42,656 nucleotides of DNA from Acidimicrobiaceae bacterium. Lineage in GTDB: Bacteria; Actinomycetota; Acidimicrobiia; Acidimicrobiales; Ilumatobacteraceae. Where the stretch lies: contig JABMNW010000183.1 in assembly GCA_013204455.1 (NCBI GenBank), positions 1-42,656 of the forward strand, given 5' to 3'. Positions 16,451-24,772 of this stretch are shown in pieces. Under the pieces are notes generated by a model. The model saw only the letters and a list, made by a program, of their open reading frames with translations. It was not told the origin of the DNA and did not search any database. Made by a program: the position numbers and the translations under genes. Position 1 is the stretch's first letter. Every line of letters begins with the position of its first letter.

Positions 16451-16464
16451 TGGAATCGTTTCCA
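16451..16464. promoter_or_regulatory. LacI-type operator A
   Basis: TGGAATCGTTTCCA is a 14-bp near-palindrome around a central CG, the usual architecture for LacI/GalR proteins. It matches the sites at 24374 and 34117 and lies about 40 bases upstream of the E1-operon -10 box. Confidence 0.7.
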
Positions 16465-16598
16465 CTTAGAATACGGGCAAATCGGCGCACTGTCGAGTTC
16501 AAAATAGCATCAAATGACCCCATGAGCTTTAAAACCAGTCTTATTTAAAGGCTAGGACCTATAAAGGTCCAATTTATCGGCAAGATCCACAGGATTTC

Positions 16599-16612
16599 TG
16601 GAATCGTTTTCG
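16599..16612. promoter_or_regulatory. LacI-type operator B (imperfect)
   Basis: TGGAATCGTTTTCG keeps the left half and centre of the operator but has a weaker right half. It lies just upstream of the plus-strand TATGCT (16620-16625), a position where binding would block the enolase/SDR promoter. Confidence 0.5.
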
Positions 16613-16719
16613 GCTGGTCTATGCTAAATGACAGCAACTGTCGAAATACGAAGGGTCTAGTAAATCATGCAAAAAATTAAGTTGTGGAGTCAACTCAAAA
16701 TTTGGAATTTAATGAACTC

Positions 16720-17832
16720 ATGAGCAGTTTAGATGTAGAGAGAATCGAAACGATTCCGTTACGAGTACCTCTTGGTCGTGTTTACAAGGGCAGTCATTAT
16801 CAGATGACCCATCGCGCGCCGGTAGTCGTCCGAATATTCACATCCTGTGGCATTGTAGGCGAGGCTTACGCCGCTGATGAAGACGGTTCTGTGGGCGAAA
16901 TTGCAAAAGTGATCGATCGCGAAATAACTCCGTTGCTTATCGGTAAGGACATAAGAAACATTGAGCGCTGCTGGGAATTAACTCGCCCAACAACATACGA
17001 TATTTTACGTGACCGCAGAATTGGTCTAATTGCTACTGCCGCGATTGATACCGCGATCTGGGACGCAATTGGCAAATCACTAAACGAACCACTCTGGCGA
17101 TTATGGGGCGGATACACAAACGAGCTCCCGGTAATTGAAATTGGCGGTTATTACGGAACGGGTATATCCATTGAGGACGAAATTGAGCAAGTTAAAAGTC
17201 GGGGCGCAGTCGGAATCAAGTTCAAAGTAGGCGGTCTCTCTCCCGCCGAAGATGCAAAGCGAGTTGCGCTGGTCCGAAAAGTTGGAGGGGAAAATTTCTT
17301 CTTGATGGTCGACGCAAACCAAGCATGGACTCCGCGTGAAGCAATTATTTTCGCTGAACTTGCATTTGATCAAAATATTTTCTGGTTCGAAGAACCATGT
17401 CATTGGGACAATGATTCAAATTCGATGAAAGATGTCAGACTTATTTCTGGGCTTCGAGTATGCGCTGGACAGACCGAAAACTCAGCTGCTGGGTGCCGAG
17501 ATTTATTGTCATCTGGCGCTATCGACGTCTGTAATTTTGACTCATCTTGGTCTGGTGGTCCAACAGAATGGCGACGCGTTGCTGCAATAGCCCAAACTTA
17601 TAAGGCACTCATGGCGCACCATGAAGAACCTCAAGTTGCGGCACATCTCTTAGCTTCAATTCCAAACGGTACTTTTTTAGAAACGTTCCACCCGGACCGC
17701 GACCCAGTGTGGCTGAACCTTGTAGCCAATCGCCCACCAATCATCGACGGAAAAATTCACCTAACAGACGCTCCCGGTCTAGGTTGGACGCTTGATGAAG
17801 ACTTTATCAAGAAGTACCGCATAGAAAATTGA
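16720..17832 (+). CDS. Enolase-superfamily enzyme, mandelate racemase / sugar-acid dehydratase type
   Basis: A metal-dependent enzyme that abstracts a proton alpha to a carboxylate. Numbered from the track start, the KxK motif is GIKFKVGG (K179, K181). The metal ligands are in MVDANQAW (D210), FWFEEPC (E236) and CAGQTENS (E265), and MAHHEEPQ supplies the His base (about 312). This pattern is that of the mandelate-racemase subgroup, which contains many sugar-acid dehydratases. I prefer ATG 16720 (370 residues, SSLDVERIETIPLRVPL) over GTG 16684 because the upstream mini-ORF ends in an ATGA overlap there; neither has a strong ribosome binding site. The gene forms an operon with the SDR three bases downstream. 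Confidence 0.88.
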   Translation: MSSLDVERIETIPLRVPLGRVYKGSHYQMTHRAPVVVRIFTSCGIVGEAYAADEDGSVGEIAKVIDREITPLLIGKDIRNIERCWELTRPTTYDILRDRRIGLIATAAIDTAIWDAIGKSLNEPLWRLWGGYTNELPVIEIGGYYGTGISIEDEIEQVKSRGAVGIKFKVGGLSPAEDAKRVALVRKVGGENFFLMVDANQAWTPREAIIFAELAFDQNIFWFEEPCHWDNDSNSMKDVRLISGLRVCAGQTENSAAGCRDLLSSGAIDVCNFDSSWSGGPTEWRRVAAIAQTYKALMAHHEEPQVAAHLLASIPNGTFLETFHPDRDPVWLNLVANRPPIIDGKIHLTDAPGLGWTLDEDFIKKYRIEN

Positions 17833-17835
17833 TCG

Positions 17836-18615
17836 ATGAGAGTTCGACCGATGCCTAAAATATTCACATCGCCCAATAATCACAATCAGGCAGTTCTCGT
17901 GACTGGTGCCGGCGGTGGAATTGGTCGTGCAACAGCCCTCGCATTTGCAAATGCAGGCGCACAAGTCGCTTGTCTTGACATTGACAAATCTTCCCTCGCC
18001 GAAACCGTCGAATTACTTAAAGGCGCTGGACATGCAATTGTGGCTGATCTCAGAATAATTAAAAATTTCCCCTCAATCCTGGATGAAGCCGAGTCAAAAG
18101 TAGGTCCGATTGATGCGCTTGCTCTTGTAGCAGCAGTATTGCGACGACTTAAAGTCGTCGACGTCACCGAAGATGACTGGGACTTTCACCTTGACCTAAA
18201 TGCTAAAGCAAGTTTCTTTCTCGGTCGAGAGTTCGCCGAGCGGCTTAAGCGGGGTAACCGCATTGGTGCTGTCGTTACAACATCATCTCAGAGTTGGTGG
18301 ACTGGTGGTCTAGATGGCGCCATCGTCTATGCCGCGTCAAAGGGTGCTCTGGTCACATTGACTCGTGGTTTTGCACGCCGGTATGGACCTTCCAATATCC
18401 GGTTCAATTCGGTTGCGCCTGGATTTGTTGACACGCAAATGTTGCGTAGTGGATTAGACGATGCGGCGATCGATCGGATGCTAAGTGCTACTCCATTAGG
18501 CCGATTAGCAGAACCAGATGAGGTCGCAAATGCAATTGTCTTTTTGGCTTCGCCTGCGTCGTCTTACATTACTGGTGCAACGCTTGTTGTCGCTGGTGGC
18601 CAATTGATGTTCTAG
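17836..18615 (+). CDS. Short-chain dehydrogenase/reductase (SDR family)
   Basis: A 259-residue Rossmann-fold oxidoreductase. The cofactor motif TGAGGGIG is at residues 23-30. LDIDKS, with Asp at the end of strand 2, favours NAD over NADP. The catalytic residues are Ser150 (TTSSQSWW), Tyr164 and Lys168 (YAASK). PGFVDTQM and the C-terminal ITGATLVVAGGQ are standard. The usual NNAG motif is replaced by LVAAVL. Two in-frame ATGs (17836 and 17851) could be the start. Coupled to the enolase-superfamily gene upstream, it probably oxidises or reduces a hydroxyl of the same sugar-acid-like substrate. Confidence 0.9.
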   Translation: MRVRPMPKIFTSPNNHNQAVLVTGAGGGIGRATALAFANAGAQVACLDIDKSSLAETVELLKGAGHAIVADLRIIKNFPSILDEAESKVGPIDALALVAAVLRRLKVVDVTEDDWDFHLDLNAKASFFLGREFAERLKRGNRIGAVVTTSSQSWWTGGLDGAIVYAASKGALVTLTRGFARRYGPSNIRFNSVAPGFVDTQMLRSGLDDAAIDRMLSATPLGRLAEPDEVANAIVFLASPASSYITGATLVVAGGQLMF

Positions 18616-18628
18616 CCAACGCTAGAAC
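18609..18628. terminator. Perfect hairpin between convergent SDR and ABC genes
   Basis: GTTCTAGC and GCTAGAAC form a perfect 8-bp stem with a CAAC loop, spanning the SDR stop codon. It lies between two convergent genes. No T-run follows on either strand, so this is only a candidate bidirectional end. Confidence 0.45.
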
Positions 18629-18645
18629 CTGCGAATTCACGAGTA

Positions 18646-20706
18646 TCAGTCTCTCGAAAACCGTTCAGCCGATTCGCTCGCGTAGTGACACGCGGTTCCG
18701 TGTTCCGCTGATGAAAGCACATACGGAGTTTCCTTCGAGCACTTTTCCCGTGCCAAATCACAATGCTGGATGTAGGCGCAACTATTCTCGCCAGGGGAAC
18801 CGAACTCCATATTATTTACTTTTTGAATTCTTTGTCGAGTGCGCTCGATTTTCGGATCTGGAACTGGGACGGCAGAAATTAGTGCTTGCATATATGGATG
18901 CTCAGGGTGGACGAAGATTTCGTCGGCTGAGCCCGTTTCCACGATGCGACCCCGATACATCACTGCAACACGGTCGCAAACGTGGCGCACTGTGGATAAA
19001 TCATGCGATATGTATAGATAAGAGAATCCTTTGGCGCGTTGCAAGCTCGCTAGCAAATTGAGGATTTGACCGCGCGCAGACATGTCCAAAGATGCAACTG
19101 CTTCGTCAGCAATAATCAATTTGGGATCGGTTGAAATTGCGCGAGCAATTGCGATTCGTTGACGCTGACCACCAGACAATTCTGATGGTCGACGACGTGC
19201 CATCGACTCCCTAAGACCTACCTCAACGAGAAGTCGCGCAACGTTGTCTCGAAAGTCTTTCGCTTTTCCTCCGTCTCGCAAGACCAATGGCTCGCTTATG
19301 ATCTGCTCAATTGTCATTACCGGATTCAAACTGTCACCCGGATCCTGAAAGATAAATTGAACATCTCCTTTAGGTGATTTCTTTTCGGAAGTTTGGAGTT
19401 CACTACCGTGGACAAAAATTGAGCCTGAATCTTTTGACTCGAGCTCAACAATTAATCGCGCCAAGGTGGTTTTTCCAGAGCCAGACTCACCAACGAGACC
19501 AACTGATTCTCCTTCATGAATCAAAAGATCAACGTCTCGAACAGCAATAACTTGAGATCTATTGGCAGCAAGAAGTGAGCCGCGTCGAAACGTCTTGGAA
19601 ACTTTTTGAATCCTAACAACTGGTATGGCCCGATCAAACTCTCGCACTAGTCGCTTAGATGCATCGGTCGAAGGAAGATTGAATTTAACCTCAACTTGCG
19701 TGGCACTGCCACGAATATCAGCAACCGATCTGACTTCGTGCGAAAAATGACAGGCAACCCGACCGCCCGTTGGCAGTGCTTTCATTTCAGGAGTGGTTGA
19801 CTTGCAGAGATCCCTGCCCTTTCCAAAAGTACATCGAGGTTCGAAAACGCACCCAGAAAGTTTCTCAGTTAGGTCTGGCAACGTACCTTCGATACTGTCG
19901 AGTTCATGCTTCCTGTCAGCCCAAATATTTGGAATTGCCGCGAGCAAAGCTTTTGTGTATGGATGAGATGGTGTTGAATAAATTTCATCAACGGATCCGG
20001 TTTCGACAATATTTCCTGCATACAAGACCATCACACTTTGAGCAAATGACGCAACAAGAGCCAAGTCGTGTGTAATCAGCATTGTCGACATCTCACCGCT
20101 CTCACTTAACCTTCGAAGAAGGTCAATCACGGTTGCTTGAGTAGTTACGTCAAGCGCACTCGTTGGTTCGTCAGCGATCAGAAGTGATGGCCTTCCAGCG
20201 AGTGCCGCTGCAATCATCGCTCTCTGACGCATTCCCCCTGATAGTTCATGTGGGTATTGTCTGGCTACTAGTTCCGGTCTCGGGATTTCAACTTGCGTTA
20301 GAAGTCGATGTACTTCGGACTCAAATTGGTCTGATGAAACAATTTCATGAACCTTGAGGACTTCAGTAATTTGGCTTCCAATTGTGCGAAGAGGATCGAG
20401 TGATGCCTTCGCATCTTGAAACACCATTGCAATTTTCCTACCCCGCAAGGCTCGCACTTCACTCAGATTATTCATATTTACTGTTGAGTCATCAAGTTCG
20501 AGGTTCTCGAATATGACCTCTGCGTTGCGTGGCAATAAACCCATCAAGGCCAATCCAAGTGTGCTCTTTCCTGATCCAGATTCTCCGACAACTGCAATTC
20601 GATGTCCGGCTGGAATCGCGAACGAGAGCGCATTAACGGCGAGAAGTTTCGCTTCGCCAAGTCGATAATTAACACTAAGTTCTGAGATGGATAATTTTCC
20701 AGACAC
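18646..20706 (-). CDS. Dipeptide/oligopeptide-type ABC importer, fused double ATPase (DppD-DppF)
   Basis: The energising subunit, with two full ATPase domains in one 686-residue chain. In domain 1, Walker A is GESGSGKST (41-49), the signature LSGGMRQR (155-162) and Walker B LLIADEPTSALD. A cysteine-bearing segment CVFEPRC...C (about 286-301), typical of oligopeptide ATPases, follows. In domain 2, Walker A is GESGSGKTT (406-414), the signature LSGGQRQRIAIARA and Walker B LIIADEAVASLD, again ending with a Cys-rich tail. Other systems encode DppD and DppF separately. The start is GTG at 20706, six bases after the permease gene. It is the last gene of the importer operon. Confidence 0.93.
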   Translation of the reverse strand: MSGKLSISELSVNYRLGEAKLLAVNALSFAIPAGHRIAVVGESGSGKSTLGLALMGLLPRNAEVIFENLELDDSTVNMNNLSEVRALRGRKIAMVFQDAKASLDPLRTIGSQITEVLKVHEIVSSDQFESEVHRLLTQVEIPRPELVARQYPHELSGGMRQRAMIAAALAGRPSLLIADEPTSALDVTTQATVIDLLRRLSESGEMSTMLITHDLALVASFAQSVMVLYAGNIVETGSVDEIYSTPSHPYTKALLAAIPNIWADRKHELDSIEGTLPDLTEKLSGCVFEPRCTFGKGRDLCKSTTPEMKALPTGGRVACHFSHEVRSVADIRGSATQVEVKFNLPSTDASKRLVREFDRAIPVVRIQKVSKTFRRGSLLAANRSQVIAVRDVDLLIHEGESVGLVGESGSGKTTLARLIVELESKDSGSIFVHGSELQTSEKKSPKGDVQFIFQDPGDSLNPVMTIEQIISEPLVLRDGGKAKDFRDNVARLLVEVGLRESMARRRPSELSGGQRQRIAIARAISTDPKLIIADEAVASLDMSARGQILNLLASLQRAKGFSYLYISHDLSTVRHVCDRVAVMYRGRIVETGSADEIFVHPEHPYMQALISAVPVPDPKIERTRQRIQKVNNMEFGSPGENSCAYIQHCDLAREKCSKETPYVLSSAEHGTACHYASESAERFSRD

Positions 20707-20712
20707 GAAAGG

Positions 20713-21597
20713 TCACACCCCGCCAAGATTTTTCGTGTTGCCGATAATCCCCTGATTGTCCCCGAACTTTCGTCTGAATCCTTCACCGATAAGGATGTAC
20801 GCACCAGCAACCATCGTGACGCAAACTCCAGGTCCAACCCCATACAACGGGGCCTGGTAAACAAAACTAAACGCGGCGCGTAACATATTTCCCCAACTTG
20901 GGTCTGGAGGTTGCGCCCCGAGGCCGAGATAACTCAACGATGATGAGATAAGAATTGCGCTTGCAGAAAGCACACTTGCGGCCACCAATAAGGTCGGCAT
21001 TGAGTTTGGCAGAATGTGTACACGAACAATGTGTGCTGTTGACGCACCAGATACTCGACTCGCCTCCACATACCCGCGCACGCGAAGAACAAGACCACTG
21101 CCTCTGCTAAATCGTGCCATCGAAGGGGTCATCACTAAAGCAATCGCGAGAATCTGCACCCACTGAGCACGACCAAAAATCACTATCAAGAATAATGCAA
21201 GGACTATTGTCGGAAATGAAAGAAACACGTCAACTGTCCTCATTGTGATTGTGTCCAGACGGCCCCCTATGTATCCAGAGAACAATCCAATTAATGTGCC
21301 GAGGATAAACGCCATCGCCGCGGCTGAAACACTCGTAAGAATATCTGCTCTCGCCGCGTAGATGACTCGACTCAAGAGGTCACGGCCAATTTCGTCTGTG
21401 CCTAGTAAATACCGTCCCGACGGTGTCAAGAATGGCTTATCTAATATTGCCAGCGGACTGTGAGGTGCAAAAACCGAAGGCAGTGCGGCTAAGACTAAGA
21501 AAGGAGCCAACATCAGAACCCCGTAAATCAATGGCTTCGGTTGTCCCAACAGAAACTTTATTTTGCGCTGGATAAGAGATTCTTTTGCGCCGTTCAA
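20713..21597 (-). CDS. ABC importer permease, DppC/OppC type
   Basis: An inner-membrane permease of 294 residues with about six hydrophobic helices. Typical DppC features are LLGTDEIGRDLLSRVIYAARADI, the coupling-helix (EAA) region VEASRVSGASTAHIVRVHILPN and SYLGLGAQPPDPSWGNML near the C-terminus. The start is TTG at 21597 and its first four bases overlap the DppB stop (TTGA), so translation is coupled. It pairs with the DppB-type permease to form the transmembrane channel. Confidence 0.92.
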   Translation of the reverse strand: MNGAKESLIQRKIKFLLGQPKPLIYGVLMLAPFLVLAALPSVFAPHSPLAILDKPFLTPSGRYLLGTDEIGRDLLSRVIYAARADILTSVSAAAMAFILGTLIGLFSGYIGGRLDTITMRTVDVFLSFPTIVLALFLIVIFGRAQWVQILAIALVMTPSMARFSRGSGLVLRVRGYVEASRVSGASTAHIVRVHILPNSMPTLLVAASVLSASAILISSSLSYLGLGAQPPDPSWGNMLRAAFSFVYQAPLYGVGPGVCVTMVAGAYILIGEGFRRKFGDNQGIIGNTKNLGGV

Positions 21598-22610
21598 GAC
21601 TTCCTCCGAGTGCGTGGGTCAACAAGCTGATAAATAATGTCAACAATGAATGCAACCACGACATAAGAAAATGCCGTCAATAAGACAGCCGCTGCAACAG
21701 TGTTGTAATCCTTAACTTCAACGCTCTTTACAATTAAGGCTCCTAGTCCTGGCCAACTAAAAACTGTCTCAACAATAACCAGACCGCTTATCAGCGACCC
21801 AGCCACCAATCCAATTACTGTGATAGTTGGCAAGGCCGCATTTGGCAATATATGACGATAGACAACCGCTCTCTCGCTGATGCCACGTGCGCGCGATGCA
21901 GTAACAAATGCCGAATTTTCGGCATCACGTAGTCCAGAGTAGAGGTATCGAAAGAACAATGCGATTTGCGGTAATGCCAAAGTGAGCACTGGAAGTATCA
22001 AAAAGCGAATGTGCTCCCATTTGTCTTCGCTAAATTCGACGTATCCTGCCGCCGGCAACCAATTCAATTTGCTCGCCCCAACGATCACCAAAATTAACCC
22101 AAGCCAAAATGCTGGCATAACTAAAAGAAGAGTCATTGAGCCTTGAACCGCACCTCTAACTGCACGAAATCGCGTCCGAAAGGCGAGAAGCGAAACCATG
22201 AGACTTCCCAGAACCCCAGTTACAACTGATAGAAATCCTAATTCAATCGTTGGCCACAATCTCGAACCAATAAGATCCGTGACCTTTAAACCCTGATATG
22301 TAAAACCAAAATCGCCTTGGAGTACCTGCTTAAGCCATAAAAAATATTGTTGCCATAACGGCTTATCGAGACCTAGTTGCTTTGTCAAAGACTCGACGAT
22401 CCGCTCACGTTCTTCTGGTGAGAAATTTGGCAATGGTCCGATTCGTGCGTCAACTATATTCCCTGGAGTAGCGCTAAGAATTAAGAACGTTAATAACGAA
22501 ACCGCCAGCATTACGAAAAGCAATTGAGCGAACCGTCCCAATAGCGACTTAGCCATCGCAATCTGATGGGGATGAATCCTCCAACTCCTAGTCGGTGAAT
22601 TCATCCCCAT
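21594..22610 (-). CDS. ABC importer permease, DppB/OppB type
   Basis: A 338-residue inner-membrane permease. The first helix (LLFVMLAVSLLTFLILSATPG) is followed by the periplasmic loop with RIVESLTKQLGLDKPLWQQY, a DppB hallmark. The coupling region VTASRARGISERAVVYRHILPNA is the EAA motif, and LVIVETVFSWPGLG is also typical. The start is uncertain: ATG 22610 lacks a well-spaced ribosome binding site, and ATG 22556 (MAKSLLGRFAQ) is possible. It is followed directly by the DppC-type gene. Confidence 0.9.
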   Translation of the reverse strand: MGMNSPTRSWRIHPHQIAMAKSLLGRFAQLLFVMLAVSLLTFLILSATPGNIVDARIGPLPNFSPEERERIVESLTKQLGLDKPLWQQYFLWLKQVLQGDFGFTYQGLKVTDLIGSRLWPTIELGFLSVVTGVLGSLMVSLLAFRTRFRAVRGAVQGSMTLLLVMPAFWLGLILVIVGASKLNWLPAAGYVEFSEDKWEHIRFLILPVLTLALPQIALFFRYLYSGLRDAENSAFVTASRARGISERAVVYRHILPNAALPTITVIGLVAGSLISGLVIVETVFSWPGLGALIVKSVEVKDYNTVAAAVLLTAFSYVVVAFIVDIIYQLVDPRTRRKS

Positions 22611-22652
22611 CGCAATAACACTAAATGTATTCTGATGAACAGTTACTTAGTA

Positions 22653-24305
22653 TCAGTTAAAAATTGCCTGATCCCAGAAGACGTCACCAAATCCATTCGA
22701 AGCAACTCCGGTTAGGTTTTCTGGCAACACCAATCCCACCGGCGCGCCAAATCCCATTAGGGCGATTGCGTCATCAACGAACATCTTCTCTGCCTGAGCA
22801 AGAAGAGCATCGATTTCTGGTGAATCGAATGGCGTTGCATTTACTTTGCGATAAAGCTCTGCTACGGCTGGAACAACATCGCCTTTCTTATACTTGCTCT
22901 TGATTGAGGATGGGTTTACCAAATAATCGAAGAAGTTTTTACTTGGGAACGGAAGGTTCCCCGCATTAAACGTGATCCCCTCCCACGATCCATCTCCGTA
23001 TGTTCGTGCTAGCCAATCCGACGCCGGCGCAACTTCTACGCTGCTCTTAATTCCTGCAGCCTTGAAGCCTTCAAGCATGACTTGCGCTGCCGCAATGCCA
23101 TCCTGGTAGCCCTCGATACAGAGAATTGGAACGGTGATATCAGACTTGCCAATATCGGCAAGCATTTGTTTTGCTTTGGCTGGGTCGTATGTAACTTCAT
23201 CGGCATCAACACCCGAGTTGACAGCAAATAACTTGAACGGGTTCCACGTATGCGGCGTGCCTAGCCCACCAAATGCGGCTTGGTTGATGGCTTCGTTGTC
23301 AAAGCAGTATCGCAATGCTTTGCGAACTTCCGGGTTATCAAGTGGGGCCTTACCCATCTGGATAATCCACCAATACGCATAAGTACCAGTTGAACTAACG
23401 GTCGTACCTGCCACATCAGAGACTGCCGAGAGATTCTTTGGCGCCACGTCATAGACCGCATCAATCTGTCCACTTCGAAGACTGGTTGCCGCTGTTGCTG
23501 GATCTTTAAAGAAAGCCCAACTTAGGTTTGTGATTGGTGGTACTCCCGCCCAGTAGTCGGCATTTGCAATACCGTCCAAGCCAGTTCCACTGGTGAACTT
23601 AGCAAGTTTGTATGGTCCCGTACCTAATACTTCATTGGCGAAGTTCACCTTGCCGAACGATTCATTTGGCGCAACAAGAACTGGCTGCGGGTTAATCAAG
23701 AATTCAACTCGCTCGGTTGTGTTGACTTCAACTGTATAGTCGTCAACCGCGACTGCCGACACCCATTGGCTCGGTGTCATGAGCGGACGACCGGCTGTCG
23801 AGGCGATCAACTTCTCGTCGCTACGTGCGGCGATTGAGTAGGCGACATCCTTTGCTGTGAGCGGCGTTCCGTCATGAAACTTGACATCGTTTCGAATCTT
23901 GAGAACCGTCTTAAGCGGATCTGTCGTATCCCATTCAGTCACGAGCCATGGCAATAATTTTCCTGATGGATCTTTGCGCACCAGTGGGTCGTAAAACATG
24001 AAACCTAAGTTCTGCGACCAGACATAACCTTGAATTGCGAATGGGGTAAGTCCCTCAATTACCGCGTTCATTCCGACCGTCAGCGTGTCTTTGGTCGAAA
24101 CTATTGGCGCCGTCGTGTCAGAAGGAGCGACTGTGTCTGGGGTTACGGCTGCAGTTTTGTCTGCGGTCGATGTTGAGTCGTTATTACTGCAAGCAGCGAA
24201 TACCATCGCACCGATTGACGCACCGGAGAGACCTAGGAACGCACGTCGACCGATAGATTTATTTTTAGTTGTTTCTTCAATTTTCTGCTCGACTACTTTG
24301 TCCAT
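22653..24305 (-). CDS. Extracellular solute-binding lipoprotein, family 5 (Tat-exported)
   Basis: The substrate-binding component of the importer, 550 residues from ATG 24305, which has GGGGGA eight bases upstream; the track's longer start reaches the promoter. The N-terminus contains a twin-arginine signal SIGRRAFLGLSG (RR at 20-21) and a lipobox VFAACS with the lipidated Cys at about 39. A Thr/Ser-rich linker follows. The mature domain shows the family 5 features: TLTVGMNAVIEGLTPF, KFHDGTPLTAKDVAYS, NTTERVEF and NPEVRKALRYCFDNEAI. Members bind peptides, opines, nickel complexes or oligosaccharides, so the ligand is open. It would receive the island's substrate at the outer face of the membrane. 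It is the first and probably most highly expressed gene of the operon. Confidence 0.92.
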   Translation of the reverse strand: MDKVVEQKIEETTKNKSIGRRAFLGLSGASIGAMVFAACSNNDSTSTADKTAAVTPDTVAPSDTTAPIVSTKDTLTVGMNAVIEGLTPFAIQGYVWSQNLGFMFYDPLVRKDPSGKLLPWLVTEWDTTDPLKTVLKIRNDVKFHDGTPLTAKDVAYSIAARSDEKLIASTAGRPLMTPSQWVSAVAVDDYTVEVNTTERVEFLINPQPVLVAPNESFGKVNFANEVLGTGPYKLAKFTSGTGLDGIANADYWAGVPPITNLSWAFFKDPATAATSLRSGQIDAVYDVAPKNLSAVSDVAGTTVSSTGTYAYWWIIQMGKAPLDNPEVRKALRYCFDNEAINQAAFGGLGTPHTWNPFKLFAVNSGVDADEVTYDPAKAKQMLADIGKSDITVPILCIEGYQDGIAAAQVMLEGFKAAGIKSSVEVAPASDWLARTYGDGSWEGITFNAGNLPFPSKNFFDYLVNPSSIKSKYKKGDVVPAVAELYRKVNATPFDSPEIDALLAQAEKMFVDDAIALMGFGAPVGLVLPENLTGVASNGFGDVFWDQAIFN

Positions 24306-24359
24306 TTTCATTCCCCCATTTTCTATGTGGTATGCCTTTTGCAACCAACTTGTTCATAA

Positions 24360-24388
24360 AGTATGACACAAACTGGAAACGATTGCAA
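24360..24388 (-). promoter_or_regulatory. Promoter of the ABC importer operon with LacI-type operator C
   Basis: On the minus strand TTGCAA (24383-24388) and CATACT (24360-24365) are 17 bases apart. The operator TGGAAACGATTGCA (24374-24387) covers the -35 box and the spacer, so repressor binding would exclude RNA polymerase. It is also upstream of the divergent dimethylformamidase-like operon. Confidence 0.72.
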
Positions 24389-24484
24389 ATTTTCTGGCTT
24401 TCTCCATAGTCTGAAGAATTGCCAAGACCGGCTGGATGCTAGAGTCAAATACATGCTAGAACCCTTGAAAAGTAGGGTTTAATC

Positions 24485-24772
24485 GTGTCAGACTTACGAT
24501 TGGCAACAGAGTTTCGAGATCATCCGTTTGGTTGTCATAGCCTTGAATTACAAGCCCTGCTTGACTTGATGCGATCTCAGCCAATTGCTGGAAAGCATTT
24601 TCTGTTTATGTCCAAAACCCAAGAACAATGGATTCTGGGACGTTTTTCAATTGAGATCCCAGTAAGGCCAGTGCTTGACTGGACGACCGTCTTTACCGAC
24701 ATTCGGGATGCCGAGTGGCATGTTTTTGAAGTCCGCTGGAACGATCTTTACGGCTCGGATCTAAATATATGA
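24485..24772 (+). CDS. N,N-dimethylformamidase-like small (alpha) subunit
   Basis: A 95-residue protein starting at GTG 24485 with AGTAGGG upstream. The pattern HPFGCHSLELQALLDLMRSQP, then AGKHFLFM, the W.L.RF stretch and RPVL..T.F follows what I remember of the small subunit of bacterial dimethylformamidase, here shorter at both ends. Assignment rests on this pattern and on its place directly in front of the large subunit, which it overlaps by four bases (ATGA). In the characterised enzyme the small subunit packs on the large one and stabilises it; it carries no catalytic residues. Confidence 0.7.
   Translation: MSDLRLATEFRDHPFGCHSLELQALLDLMRSQPIAGKHFLFMSKTQEQWILGRFSIEIPVRPVLDWTTVFTDIRDAEWHVFEVRWNDLYGSDLNI

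Larger units (their letters stand above)
16315..16719. promoter_or_regulatory. Divergent control region between the E1 operon and the enolase/SDR operon
   Basis: This region of about 400 bases holds two LacI-type operators (16451-16464 and 16599-16612). It also has a minus-strand -10 box TATACT (16404-16409) and a plus-strand -10 box TATGCT (16620-16625). Two tiny ORFs may be translated: MWSLAFTYYGTKKTQA (minus, 16340-16390, with GAGGAG five bases upstream) and MQKIKLWSQLKIWNLMNS (plus, 16667-16723, whose TGA overlaps the enolase ATG). Neither has a recognisable function. Confidence 0.55.
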
